NCBI GenBank assembly: GCA_963781675.1
Contig: CAWAGF010000002.1
Coordinates: 124,001-188,000, forward strand
DNA: 64,000 bases
Direction: 5' to 3'
From: SCTD01 sp963781675
GTDB taxonomy: Bacteria; Actinomycetota; Actinomycetes; Mycobacteriales; SCTD01
Shown here: one piece after another, positions 42,248 to 52,696 of the stretch
How positions within the stretch are numbered: position 1 is the first letter of the stretch
How the letters are laid out: the number at the start of each line of letters is the position of its first letter
Position numbers and translations under genes: made by a program
Notes under the pieces: generated by a model
Told to the model about the DNA's origin: nothing
Seen by the model: the letters and a program-made list of their open reading frames with translations, nothing else
Databases searched by the model: none

Positions 42248-44440
42248 TCAGCCCGTGGGCGAGGGGCTCGGCTGGCTCTGCTTGCGCGCCCGGGTCTGCT
42301 CCTGGCTCGGCGTGGGCTCGGCGTACGGCTGCTCCTCGTACGTCGCCGGCGACTCCTGCGTCTGCGGGTCCGCGGGCGGCTCCTCGTAGGACTGCGTCTG
42401 CGGCTCGTACGGCTGCTCGCTCGGCGGCGCGTAGGTGTAGACGAAGACCGACGCGGACGGCGCCGGGGACGGGGAGGTGGACGGCTCCGGCGACGGGGAC
42501 GGGGACGGGGAGCTGCTCGGGCTGGGCGGCGCGGACGGGCTCGGCTCGACCCCGCCGTACGCGGGCGGCGGGAACTCGCGCACCGGCTGCCCTTCGAGCG
42601 CAGCGGCCATGAAGCGGCTCCAGGTCTTCGCCGGCAGGCTGCCGCCGGTGACCTCGTCGACGCCGGCGATGCCGCGCAGCGGCACGTCCGGGTCCTCGGA
42701 GAACAGCGCGACGGCCGTGGCGAGCTGCGGGGTGTAGCCGACGAACCAGGCGGCGGTGTTGCCGCTCGTGGTGCCGGTCTTGCCCGCGGCGGGGCGGCCC
42801 GGCAGCTGCGCCGCCCGCCCGGTGCCGTCGGTCACGACGTGCTGCAGCGCGTAGCTGGTGTCGTCCGCGACGCCGGTCGGCAGCGCCTCGGTGGTCTGCG
42901 GGTCGGCCTCGTACAGGACGTGGCCCTTCGCGTCCTCGACCCTCTCGACGAGGTAGCTGTCGGCGTGCTGACCGCGGGCGGCGAAGGTGGCGTACGCCTC
43001 CGCCTGCGACAGCGGGCTCACCGAGGTGGTGCCGAGCGGGAAGGACGGCAGCGCGCTGTCCTTGGTCATGTCGGCGGTGATGCCGAGGCGCCCGGCGACC
43101 TCCGCGACGTGGGTCAGTCCGGCCCGCTCGCCGAGCGGCACGTAGACGGTGTTCACCGAGTGGGCGGTGGCCTGCACGAGGTCGATCTCGCCGAACGACT
43201 CGTCGCCGTAGTTGTCCACCTCGTAGTCGCCGAACGTCTGCGGCGAGGAGCCGTCCATCTTCGTCTTCAGCGACATCCGGCTGTCGAGCGCCGCGGCCAG
43301 CACGTACGGCTTGAAGGAGCTGCCGGCCTGCGCGGTGCCCTGCGTCGCGGCGTTGAACGGCATCGTGACGTAGTCGCTCCCGGCGTACTGCGCGCGGATC
43401 CGCCCGGTGCCGGGCTCGACGGCGACCAGGGCGCGGTGCACGCCCTCGGGGAGCGTCTTGCCGGTGACGCCCTCGACGGCCTTGACCGCCTCCGCCTGGG
43501 CCCGCCGGTCGACGGTCGTCGTGATGCGCAGCCCCGCGCTGCGGAGGCGACCCTCGTCGAAGCCCTTGGCCTCGAGCTCGTCCTGGACCTGCTGCACGAG
43601 GTAGCCCTGCGGACCGGCGAGCTCGTCCTTGGTGTCGCGCGGCTTCACCGTCGGGTAGGCGGGCTGCTGGCCCTCGAGCCAGCCCTCCTCCTGCATGCCC
43701 TGCACGACGTAGTCCCAGCGCTCGCGCGCGTCCTGCGGGTCCTTGGCCGGGTCGTACGCCGAGGGCGACCGCAGCAGGGCCGCCAGCACGGCGCCCTCAC
43801 CGGCGGTGAGCTTCGCGGCCGGCTTGCCGAAGTAGGTCTGCGCCGCGGTCTCGATGCCGTACGCGCCCCGGCCGAAGTAGACGGTGTTCAGGTAGAACTC
43901 GAGCACCTCGTCCTTGGAGTACGCCCGGTCGAGCTTGACCGCGATGACGACCTCCTTGATCTTGCGGCTGAAGGTGCGCTCCTGCGTCAGGTAGGCGTTC
44001 TTGGCGTACTGCTGGGTGATGGTGCTGGCGCCCTGCTTGACGCCGCCGCCGCGCAGGTTGGTCCAGGCCGCGCGCAGGATGCCCTTCGGCGAGATGCCGG
44101 GCTCGGAGTAGTAGTCGCGGTTCTCGGCGGCGAGCACGGCCCGGCGCGCAGGCTCGGAGACCTTGCTCAGCGGGACGTCGACCCGGTTCTGCGCGCCGAC
44201 GCGGGCGATCTCCTTGCCGTCGGAGTAGGTGATGAGCGCGACCTGCGGGTTGGCGAGCGTCTCCGGGCGTGGGACGTCGACGACGGCGAACAGGACCCCG
44301 AGGCCGAGGACGCCGAGCAGACCGGCGGCGAGGACGCCGAAGCCGGCCTGCCTGCGGGTCGGGCGGCGCAGGCGGCGGCGTGCGGGGGCCGGCTCCTCCG
44401 GCAGGACCGTCGGGTCCGGCGTCGGCGCGGTGCTGTCCAT
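42248..44440 (-). CDS. bifunctional penicillin-binding protein (class A)
   Basis: This 730-residue protein starts at ATG 44438-44440. A short cytoplasmic tail and one transmembrane helix precede the GT51 glycosyltransferase (AENRDYYSEPG, then GASTITQQYAKN and RKIKEVVIAVKLD). The transpeptidase follows, with SSFK (GTAQAGSSFKPYVLA), SVN (AHSVNTVYV) and KTG (GKTGTTSGN) motifs. The last 130 residues are a Pro/Ser/Glu-rich extracellular tail (SPSPSPSPEP..., then repeated SYEEPPAD/TYEEQPYAE segments). It polymerises and crosslinks peptidoglycan. The Ser-Pro tail resembles that of actinobacterial PonA proteins. Confidence 0.94.
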   Translation of the reverse strand: MDSTAPTPDPTVLPEEPAPARRRLRRPTRRQAGFGVLAAGLLGVLGLGVLFAVVDVPRPETLANPQVALITYSDGKEIARVGAQNRVDVPLSKVSEPARRAVLAAENRDYYSEPGISPKGILRAAWTNLRGGGVKQGASTITQQYAKNAYLTQERTFSRKIKEVVIAVKLDRAYSKDEVLEFYLNTVYFGRGAYGIETAAQTYFGKPAAKLTAGEGAVLAALLRSPSAYDPAKDPQDARERWDYVVQGMQEEGWLEGQQPAYPTVKPRDTKDELAGPQGYLVQQVQDELEAKGFDEGRLRSAGLRITTTVDRRAQAEAVKAVEGVTGKTLPEGVHRALVAVEPGTGRIRAQYAGSDYVTMPFNAATQGTAQAGSSFKPYVLAAALDSRMSLKTKMDGSSPQTFGDYEVDNYGDESFGEIDLVQATAHSVNTVYVPLGERAGLTHVAEVAGRLGITADMTKDSALPSFPLGTTSVSPLSQAEAYATFAARGQHADSYLVERVEDAKGHVLYEADPQTTEALPTGVADDTSYALQHVVTDGTGRAAQLPGRPAAGKTGTTSGNTAAWFVGYTPQLATAVALFSEDPDVPLRGIAGVDEVTGGSLPAKTWSRFMAAALEGQPVREFPPPAYGGVEPSPSAPPSPSSSPSPSPSPEPSTSPSPAPSASVFVYTYAPPSEQPYEPQTQSYEEPPADPQTQESPATYEEQPYAEPTPSQEQTRARKQSQPSPSPTG

Positions 44441-44584
44441 GCGGTTCCCCCGGGTCCGGAGCGGCGTCCTGAGCACCGTGTACCCGCTGTAGTGGATCTG
44501 TCACAGGCTGTGGACAGACAAGTGGGGACGGTCCTGCTGCCGTGGTAGACCGGCGGCTCCGCACGGGTGCAGGAGGACGGTCAG
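44441..44584. promoter_or_regulatory. divergent promoter region between PBP and FtsK/EssC-like gene
   Basis: About 140 bases lie between divergent starts. An imperfect dyad TGTCACAG-GC-TGTGGACA sits at 44499-44516 and could be an operator. An AGGAGG site at 44571-44576 stands eight bases before GTG 44585, which I use to choose the ATPase start over GTG 44567. Confidence 0.35.
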
Positions 44585-47500
44585 GTGGAGCTGGGGCTGG
44601 GCCTGCTCGTCCCCGCCACCGGCGCTCGCGCCGACGTGGTCGTGCGCGCCGCCGGGGGGACCCGGCTGGACCAGGTGGCGCCGCTGCTGCTGGCCCGCGT
44701 GCTGCCGGCCGGGGCCACCGGCCGGCTGTCCGTCGCCGGCGCCGCGCTCGACCCGCACGCGCTGCTCGGCGTGCCGCCGCTCGTCGAGGGGGCGCTGCTC
44801 CAGGTCGACGCACCCGCTGCGGTGCCGCACCTGGACGACCTGCCGGAGCTGCGCGTCGTCGGCGGTCCGGACGCGGGCGCCGTCCACCGGCTCTCACCCG
44901 GGGAGGTCGTCCTCGGCCGCGACCCGTCGGCCGGCGTGCCGCTGGACGACCCGGACGTCAGCCGACGGCACTGCCGCCTGCGCGTCACCCACGAGGGCGC
45001 GCGCGTCCTCGACCTCGGCTCCACCAACGGCACGACCGTCGACGGCGAGCCCGTCGCGGGCGAGGCGGAGCTGCCGCTCGGCGCGGTGCTGCGCGTCGGC
45101 GGCACCTCGCTCGTCCTCGTGCCGGCCGCGGAGCCGGCCGCCCCGCTGGCCGCCACGGACGACGGGCGGCTGGCCTTCAACCGGCCGCCGCGGCTGCGCC
45201 CGCCCGCCGAGCTGGTGCAGGTGGTCGTCCCGGAGCCGCCGCGCGAGCGCGAGAAGAACCCGATCCCGCTGGTCGCCGTGGTCGCCCCGCTCGTGCTCGG
45301 CATCGCCATGTGGCGCATCACCGGCAGCACCACCTACCTGCTGTTCACCCTGCTCTCGCCGGTCATGGTGCTCGGCAACCTGGTGACCGAGCGCCGGTCC
45401 GGCAGGCGCCGCAGCCGCAAGGAGCAGGCGCTGTGGAAGGCCCAGCGGCAGGTCGCCGAGACCACGCTCCACGACGCGGTACGAGCCGACGAGCAGGCAC
45501 GCCGACAGGCGGCGCCGGACCCCGCGGAGGCGCTGCTCACGGCGCTCGGCCCGCGACCGCGGCTGTGGGAGCGCCGGCGGGAGGACGACGACCTGCTCGA
45601 CGTGCGCGTCGGGCTGGCCGACCAGCCGGCGCGCGTCGAGGCCGAGGGCGACGTGACGCCGGAGGGGACGACCGCCCGCTCCGTCCCCGTCGTCGTGCCC
45701 CTGCGCGAGGCCGGCGTCCTGGGCCTCGCCGGCCCCCGCGCCGCCGGCCAGGCGCTGGCCCGCTGGGTGCTCGCGCAGTGCGCGGTGTGGCACAGCCCGC
45801 GCGACCTGCAGGTCGTGGTGCTCGCCGAGCCGGCCGCGGCCGCCGCGTGGGAGTGGGTGCGCTGGCTGCCGCACGCCCGGCCGGACGGGCGGCAGGACTG
45901 CCGGGTGCTGCTGGGCCTCGGTCCGGTGCAGGCGGCGCTGCGCGTCGGCGAGCTCACCGCGCTGGTCGAGGCGCGGCGGGCCGAGCAGGCGTCCGCCGGG
46001 CGGGGGGCGCGCACCGACGACCGGCCGGTCCTCGTCGTCGTCGACGGCGCCCGCGCGCTGCGCGCCGTCCCCGGGCTGGCCAGCCTGCTCGCGGAGGGGC
46101 GCGCCGTCGGCGTCTACGCGGTCTGCGTGGAGGACGACCCGCGGCTGCTCCCGGAGGAGTGCGGCGCGACCGCAGTGCTGGGTGCGGGGGCGGCGGTCGA
46201 CGTGCGCGTCGTCGGACGTCCCGACCTGTCCGGGACGGCGGACCTGGTGTCGCCGGCCTGGGCCGACGCGGTCGCGCGGGCGCTCGCGCCGCTGCGCGAC
46301 GACAGCCGCGACCGCGGCGGCACCGAGGGCCTGCCGCCGTCCGTGCGCTGGGCCGACGTCGTCGAGCTGCCCCTCGGCGGCGGCGACGAGGACGCCTCGC
46401 GGGTCGTCGAGCGGTGGGCCTCGCCCGGCCGCTCCACGACCGCCGTCCTCGGCCGCGGCGCTGACGGCGTCTTCTCCGTCGACCTCGTGCGCGACGGGCC
46501 GCACGGCCTGGTCGCCGGCACCACCGGCTCCGGCAAGAGCGAGCTGCTGCAGACCCTGATCGCCTCCCTCGCGCTGGCGAACCGGCCGGACGAGCTGACC
46601 TTCGTGCTCGTCGACTACAAGGGCGGGGCCGCCTTCGGGCCCTGTGCGCGGCTGCCGCACACCGTCGGCATGGTCACCGACCTGGACGGGACCCTGGTCG
46701 AGCGCGCCCTCGCGTCGCTGCACGCCGAGCTGGCCCGTCGCGAGGCTGTGCTCGGCGAGGTCGGCGCCAAGGACGTGGAGGACCACCGGCGGCTCGTGGG
46801 CCAGCCGGGCGGGCCGCGGGAGGTGCTGCCGCGGCTGGTGATCGTGGTCGACGAGTTCGCCTCGCTCGTCGAGGAGCTGCCGGACTTCGTCGGCGGACTC
46901 GTGGGGATCGCCATGCGCGGACGCTCGCTCGGCGTCCACATGGTGCTCGCGACGCAGCGCCCTGAGGGCGTGGTCTCCGCCGACATCCGCGCGAACACCA
47001 ACCTGCGGCTGTGCCTCGCGGTCACCCGCGACAGCGAGTCCCGCGACGTCATCGACTCCCCGCTCGCCGCCACCATCAGCCGCACGACGCCGGGACGGGC
47101 GTACGCCCGGACCGGTCACGCAGACCTCTCGCCCTTCCAGGCCGGGCGCGTCGGCGGGCGGCGCCCCGCGGTGGTCGCGGCCTCCGAGGCGGCCTCGGTC
47201 GAGGTGCTGCCGGCGGCCGAGCTCGGCGACCCCGTGCCCCGCCCGCGGACCGGCGCGGAGGGCGAGGAGGACGTCACCGACCTGTCGCTGCTCGTCGACG
47301 CCTGCGTCGGAGCGGCCGTGCGGCTCGGCCTGCCGCCGCAGCGGTCGCCGTGGCTGCCACCCGTGCCGGAGGTGGTGACGCTGTCCTCGCTGCCGGCCTC
47401 GCCGGACCCGCTGGCGGGGACGCCCGGCCGGGTGCCCCCGCTGGCGTACGGCCTGCTGGACGTGCCGGCCGAGCAGACGCAGCGGCCGCTGGTCTTCGAC

Positions 47501-48889
47501 CTCGACCGGTCGACCCACCTGATGGTGCTGGGCTCGCCACGGGTCGGGCGCACGACCGTGCTCCGCACGCTGGCCGGCGCGATGGCCGCGGGGGCGTCGG
47601 CGGACGACGTCCACCTCTACGCGCTGGACCCGGGCGGTGGCGGCCTGCTGCCGCTGGCCGCGCTGCCGCACGCCGGCGCCGTCGTGTCCCGGGACCAGCC
47701 GGCGCGGATGGACCGGGTGCTCACCTGGCTGGCCGGCGAGGTGGGGCGGCGGCAGGCGCTGCTGTCCGCCGGCGGGCACGCCGACCTCACCGAGCAGCGC
47801 TCGACCGCCGCACCGGCGCACCGGCTGCCGCACCTCGTGCTGCTGCTCGACCGGTGGGAGGCGTTCCTCGCGACGTTCCAGGACCTCGACGCGGGGCGGC
47901 TGATCGACCTCGTCTACCGGCTGCTGCGCGAGGGGCCGTCCGTCGGGCTGCACCTGGTCATCAGCGCCGACCGCAGCGGCATGGTCGGGCGGATCAGCTC
48001 GATGGTCGAGGAGAAGCTGCTGCTGCGCATGGCCGACCGCGGCGACTACGCCGGTGCCGGGCTGCCGACCCGGCTCGTGCCGAACGACCTGCCGCCCGGG
48101 CGCGGCTGGTCGATGCGCGGCGCGCCGCTCGTCGCGCAGGTGGCGCTGCTGGACGCCGAGCCGACCGGGCCGGCGCAGGCCGCCGCGCTGGGTGCCCTGG
48201 CGCAGGCCGCGGGGGCTCCCGTGCTGCACCGACCTCGAAGGGTGGAGCTGCTGCCCGCGCACGTCGGGCTCGCCGCGCTGCCGCGCGCGGCCGCTCCGCG
48301 GGCCGTCGTGCTGGGCGTGGGCGGCGACGAGCTGGCGCCGGTCATGGTCGACCTGGGCGACGTGCTCCCCGGCTTCCTCGTCGCCGGTCCGCCCGGCTCC
48401 GGCCGCAGCAGCACCCTGCTGACGATCGCCGAGGGCCTGCAGCACGACGGGCTGCGCGTCGTCGCCGTCGCCCCGCGGCCGTCGCCGCTGCGGGGGCTGC
48501 CGGGTTGCGTCACGGACCGCGAGGCGGCGCTCGACCTGGAAGCCGCGCTGGCGGCCGGTCCGTGCGCGCTGCTCGTCGACGACGCGGAGCTGCTCGTCGA
48601 CAGCGGCCTGTCGTACGTCCTCGAGAAGGCGGTCCGCGAGGCGCGCGACGCGGGCAACGTCGTCGTGGCAGCGGGAACGACGGACGAGCTGGTGACCGGG
48701 TACCGCGGCTTCGTCGTCGACCTGCGCAAGGCCAAGGCCGGCGTGCTGCTCTCGCCGCAGGGGCCGGGCGACGGCGACCTGCTCGGCGCGCGGCTGTCCC
48801 GCGCCACCGGCGGCGACGTCCAGCCGGGCCGCGGACTGCTCGTGCTGCGCGGCCGGGTCGAGCCGCTGCAGGTCGCACACCCCGGCTGA
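44585..48889 (+). CDS. FHA-domain FtsK/SpoIIIE-type ATPase, EssC/EccC-like
   Basis: The 1434-residue protein starts at GTG 44585. The N-terminal 80 residues are ubiquitin-like. An FHA domain covers about 88-175 (GRDPSAGVPL, DVSRRHCRL, LGSTNGTTVDG), and two transmembrane helices lie near 230-275. Three FtsK-type ATPase domains follow. The first has an intact Walker A (AGTTGSGKS, from residue 644) and Walker B (LVIVVDEFAS). The second (GSPRVGRTT, near 983) and third (GPPGSGRSS, near 1268) have Arg in place of the Walker lysine, so they are probably regulatory. This is the layout of type VII secretion motor proteins. No WXG100 substrate or other T7SS gene is visible here. Confidence 0.9.
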   Translation: MELGLGLLVPATGARADVVVRAAGGTRLDQVAPLLLARVLPAGATGRLSVAGAALDPHALLGVPPLVEGALLQVDAPAAVPHLDDLPELRVVGGPDAGAVHRLSPGEVVLGRDPSAGVPLDDPDVSRRHCRLRVTHEGARVLDLGSTNGTTVDGEPVAGEAELPLGAVLRVGGTSLVLVPAAEPAAPLAATDDGRLAFNRPPRLRPPAELVQVVVPEPPREREKNPIPLVAVVAPLVLGIAMWRITGSTTYLLFTLLSPVMVLGNLVTERRSGRRRSRKEQALWKAQRQVAETTLHDAVRADEQARRQAAPDPAEALLTALGPRPRLWERRREDDDLLDVRVGLADQPARVEAEGDVTPEGTTARSVPVVVPLREAGVLGLAGPRAAGQALARWVLAQCAVWHSPRDLQVVVLAEPAAAAAWEWVRWLPHARPDGRQDCRVLLGLGPVQAALRVGELTALVEARRAEQASAGRGARTDDRPVLVVVDGARALRAVPGLASLLAEGRAVGVYAVCVEDDPRLLPEECGATAVLGAGAAVDVRVVGRPDLSGTADLVSPAWADAVARALAPLRDDSRDRGGTEGLPPSVRWADVVELPLGGGDEDASRVVERWASPGRSTTAVLGRGADGVFSVDLVRDGPHGLVAGTTGSGKSELLQTLIASLALANRPDELTFVLVDYKGGAAFGPCARLPHTVGMVTDLDGTLVERALASLHAELARREAVLGEVGAKDVEDHRRLVGQPGGPREVLPRLVIVVDEFASLVEELPDFVGGLVGIAMRGRSLGVHMVLATQRPEGVVSADIRANTNLRLCLAVTRDSESRDVIDSPLAATISRTTPGRAYARTGHADLSPFQAGRVGGRRPAVVAASEAASVEVLPAAELGDPVPRPRTGAEGEEDVTDLSLLVDACVGAAVRLGLPPQRSPWLPPVPEVVTLSSLPASPDPLAGTPGRVPPLAYGLLDVPAEQTQRPLVFDLDRSTHLMVLGSPRVGRTTVLRTLAGAMAAGASADDVHLYALDPGGGGLLPLAALPHAGAVVSRDQPARMDRVLTWLAGEVGRRQALLSAGGHADLTEQRSTAAPAHRLPHLVLLLDRWEAFLATFQDLDAGRLIDLVYRLLREGPSVGLHLVISADRSGMVGRISSMVEEKLLLRMADRGDYAGAGLPTRLVPNDLPPGRGWSMRGAPLVAQVALLDAEPTGPAQAAALGALAQAAGAPVLHRPRRVELLPAHVGLAALPRAAAPRAVVLGVGGDELAPVMVDLGDVLPGFLVAGPPGSGRSSTLLTIAEGLQHDGLRVVAVAPRPSPLRGLPGCVTDREAALDLEAALAAGPCALLVDDAELLVDSGLSYVLEKAVREARDAGNVVVAAGTTDELVTGYRGFVVDLRKAKAGVLLSPQGPGDGDLLGARLSRATGGDVQPGRGLLVLRGRVEPLQVAHPG

Positions 48890-48945
48890 GGCTGCTCGTG
48901 CTGCGCCGCCGGGTCGAGCCGCTGCCGGACGCGCACCCCGGTTGA
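48836..48945 (+). repeat. 56-bp tandem duplication of the ATPase gene's 3' end
   Basis: The last 18 codons and stop of the ATPase gene (from 48836) are repeated imperfectly from 48892, offset 56 bases. Both copies read LLVLR-RVEPL...AHPG in their own frame and end in TGA. The second copy lies after the first stop and out of frame, so it is probably untranslated. Confidence 0.8.
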
Positions 48946-49000
48946 CGCTGGAGCCGTGCGTGCCCCACCTTGTCCCGGTCATCGACAGCGGGGGGACGGC

Positions 49001-49432
49001 ATGGCCGGCAAGGACAAGAGGCTCGACAGGCTGAGCGAGGTGTCCATCTTCCGGGCGCTGTCGCGCAAGGAGCTCGAGACGCTGGGCCGGTCCGCCGACA
49101 CCGTCACCTTCGGCGCCGGCGAGGTGCTCGTGCGCGAGGGCGAGGCGGGCCAGGAGTTCTTCGTCGTGCTCGAGGGCGAGGTGTCCGTCGCGGTCAGCGG
49201 GCGCGAGGTCGCGGTCCTGAAGGACGGCGAGTGGTTCGGCGAGCTGGCGATCATCGACCCGGCCCCCCGCGACGCGACCGTCTCGACGCTGACGCCCTGC
49301 GAGCTGCTCGTCATCGACGGGCGGCGCTTCCTGCCGCTGCTCGAGGAGGTGCCGGTGCTGGCCAACAAGATCCTCGTGGGCCTGGCCCGCCGGCTGCGCG
49401 AGGCGGACCGCCAGCGGGTGTGGCAGGGCTGA
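49001..49432 (+). CDS. stand-alone cyclic nucleotide-binding domain protein
   Basis: This 143-residue protein starts at ATG 49001 behind GGGGGA. It is a single CAP_ED/cNMP-binding domain: VTFGAGEVLVREGEAGQEFFVVLEGEVSVAVSG, then DGEWFGELAIIDPAPRDATVS, where the phosphate-binding cassette has G-E-L-A and R-D-A. The C-terminal helix (LANKILVGLARRLREADRQR) is present but no DNA-binding domain follows. It may regulate a partner by cAMP or c-di-GMP binding; which ligand cannot be told. The partner may be the preceding ATPase, a guess from position. Confidence 0.85.
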   Translation: MAGKDKRLDRLSEVSIFRALSRKELETLGRSADTVTFGAGEVLVREGEAGQEFFVVLEGEVSVAVSGREVAVLKDGEWFGELAIIDPAPRDATVSTLTPCELLVIDGRRFLPLLEEVPVLANKILVGLARRLREADRQRVWQG

Positions 49433-49483
49433 CGCCGGGTAGGTGCTGTTCGAACGCACGTTCGACGCACCCAGGAGGACCCG

Positions 49484-49687
49484 ATGGTCGACAGCAACGC
49501 CGTGACGCAGAACGCCGAGAAGGACCCTTCCGACTGGGTGACCGGCGATGAGCCCGTGACCGGCCCGCAGCAGAGCTACCTCTCCACGTTGGCGCAGCAG
49601 GCCGGCGAGGAGGTCGAGACGACCGAGCTGACGAAGGCGGAGGCGTCGCAGAAGATCGAGGAGCTCAAGGAGCAGACCGGCCGGTAG
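49484..49687 (+). CDS. DUF3072 small protein
   Basis: This 67-residue acidic protein starts at ATG 49484 behind AGGAGG. The motifs DPSDWVTGDEPVTGPQQSYLSTLAQQAGEE and LTKAEASQKIEEL match the DUF3072 family, small soluble proteins common in actinobacteria and proteobacteria. The function is unknown. The second half looks like a helical hairpin. Confidence 0.85.
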   Translation: MVDSNAVTQNAEKDPSDWVTGDEPVTGPQQSYLSTLAQQAGEEVETTELTKAEASQKIEELKEQTGR

Positions 49688-49734
49688 GACGTCGCTGCTG
49701 AGGTGCGGCGGTCGGCCCTCCTACGCTCACCCTC

Positions 49735-49923
49735 GTGAAGCGCCGAGCCGCCGCACTGCTGCTCGCCCTCGTAGCCCTCCTGGTCGCCGCCACCAGCGGC
49801 GTCGTCCTGCTGCTCGGCGACCTCTACCTGCGCGCCAACGGCTGCTTCCCGTGGCAGGAGCAGAGCTCCCTCGCCGGCGGCACCCTCTGCGACGGCGAGC
49901 GGGCGCGCTACGACCTGGACTGA
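49735..49923 (+). CDS. small membrane or secreted protein
   Basis: This 62-residue protein starts at GTG 49735. A positively charged start (VKRRAA) and a long hydrophobic helix (LLLALVALLVAATSGVVLLLG) are followed by a short extracytoplasmic tail with two cysteines (GCFPWQEQ and GGTLCDGE). It could be a small membrane protein or a secreted one. I recognise no family. It converges one base from the next minus-strand gene. Confidence 0.5.
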   Translation: MKRRAAALLLALVALLVAATSGVVLLLGDLYLRANGCFPWQEQSSLAGGTLCDGERARYDLD

Positions 49924-49924
49924 C

Positions 49925-50332
49925 CTACGGCGTCAGCACGCTGTTGAACAGGAAGGCCACGATCCCCAGGAACAGGAACACCCCGACCAGCCCCAGCACC
50001 CACTGGTACCCGTCGCGGTCGCCCTGCTGGCTGCCCTCCTTGCCGAGCAGGTCGGTCAGCGTCTGCCCCTGGCCGGGGGGCCGGTAGCGGTCCGGGTCGT
50101 ACGCCGGGTCGAGGCCGCGCGGCAGGTCCGGCGCCTCCGGCTCCCGCGCCGGGTCGAACCGGTCCGGGTCCTGCGACATGTCCAGCCCCCGGGTGGGAGC
50201 TGTCGGCTCGACCAGCCGCGGGTGCTCCTCCGGCCGGAACCGGTCCGGGTCCTTCGACAGGTCCATCGGCGGCGTGCGGGCGTCGGCCGGCTCGAGGCCG
50301 GGAACGGCAGGGCGGTCCGGGTCGGTGCTCAC
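49925..50332 (-). CDS. tail-anchored protein with repeated DPDRF motifs
   Basis: This 135-residue protein starts at GTG 50332. The cytoplasmic part holds three spaced copies of a D-P-D-R-F/Y motif (DLSKDPDRFRPEE, DMSQDPDRFDPAR, DPAYDPDRYRPPG), plus an initial TDPDRP. The only transmembrane helix is at the C-terminus (WVLGLVGVFLFLGIVAFLFN). No family is recognised. The repeats look like short linear binding motifs displayed on a membrane-tethered tail. Confidence 0.65.
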   Translation of the reverse strand: MSTDPDRPAVPGLEPADARTPPMDLSKDPDRFRPEEHPRLVEPTAPTRGLDMSQDPDRFDPAREPEAPDLPRGLDPAYDPDRYRPPGQGQTLTDLLGKEGSQQGDRDGYQWVLGLVGVFLFLGIVAFLFNSVLTP

Positions 50333-50363
50333 GCCCCGACTGTCCCCCTGCGCGGACGCGCTG

Positions 50364-51992
<1,629 letters not shown>

Positions 51993-52030
51993 TGCGCCAT
52001 GCTCCCACGCACAGGCCCTAGCGTCGGGGC

Positions 52031-52696
52031 ATGCGCACCCGCCTGCTGCTCGCGACGACCCTGCTGCTGGCCGCCTGCAGCGACGACCCGGAGCCGCGCC
52101 AGGCGGCCCCCGCGCCGTCCCCCTCGGCCGCCGCCAGCACCAGCGCCGCGGCCAGCCCGACGCCGGCGGCGCAGCCGGTCCGCCTGACCGGTGACGGCAT
52201 CGACACCTCGACGGCCGTCACGACGTTCGGCCAGACCTTCGACGAGGTGCAGCCCGCCCTGGTCGCCGCCCTCGGCGAGCCGAGCAAGGACTCGGGCGTG
52301 GTCAGCAGCTTCGGGCCGTACGGCACCTGTCCCGGGACCAAGCTGCGGGCGCTGGAGTTCGGCGGCGGCGCGCTGCGGGTGCTGTTCGGCGACGTGATCG
52401 GTCCCGGCATCACGATGTACCAGTGGACCCTCGCCGAGCGGAGCGCCGACGTGCCGCAGGCGAGCGCGCTGGTCGGTGACACGGCGACCTTCGAGTTCGG
52501 CCCCGGCGACGCGGTGGCCGACCTGCGCGAGGGGATCGGCGGCGGCGCGCAGCTGGAGGTGAAGCCGGGCGACGAGGTGTTCGGCCCGTCGTTCACGCTG
52601 GTCGACCAGTCGTCCGGCTTCTTCGGCTTCCTCACCGGGACGGCCGACTCGGACACGGTCACCGAGGTGCAGGCCGGCGAGGGCTGCGGCGAGTAG
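52031..52696 (+). CDS. lipoprotein of unknown function
   Basis: This 221-residue protein starts at ATG 52031. The signal peptide ends in the lipobox LAAC near residue 16. A 30-residue Ala/Pro/Ser spacer leads to a globular domain (LTGDGIDTSTAVTTFGQTFDEV, then GPYGTCPGTKLRALEFGGGALRVLFGD) with a likely disulfide. No catalytic motif is recognised. The lipase-like gene starts directly after the stop, so they are probably coupled. Confidence 0.7.
   Translation: MRTRLLLATTLLLAACSDDPEPRQAAPAPSPSAAASTSAAASPTPAAQPVRLTGDGIDTSTAVTTFGQTFDEVQPALVAALGEPSKDSGVVSSFGPYGTCPGTKLRALEFGGGALRVLFGDVIGPGITMYQWTLAERSADVPQASALVGDTATFEFGPGDAVADLREGIGGGAQLEVKPGDEVFGPSFTLVDQSSGFFGFLTGTADSDTVTEVQAGEGCGE

Noticed and set aside
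44894..49459. 1521-codon minus-strand frame opposite the EssC-like ATPase
   Set aside because: It mirrors the codon pattern of the plus-strand gene, has no recognisable domain and is a common artefact in high-GC DNA.
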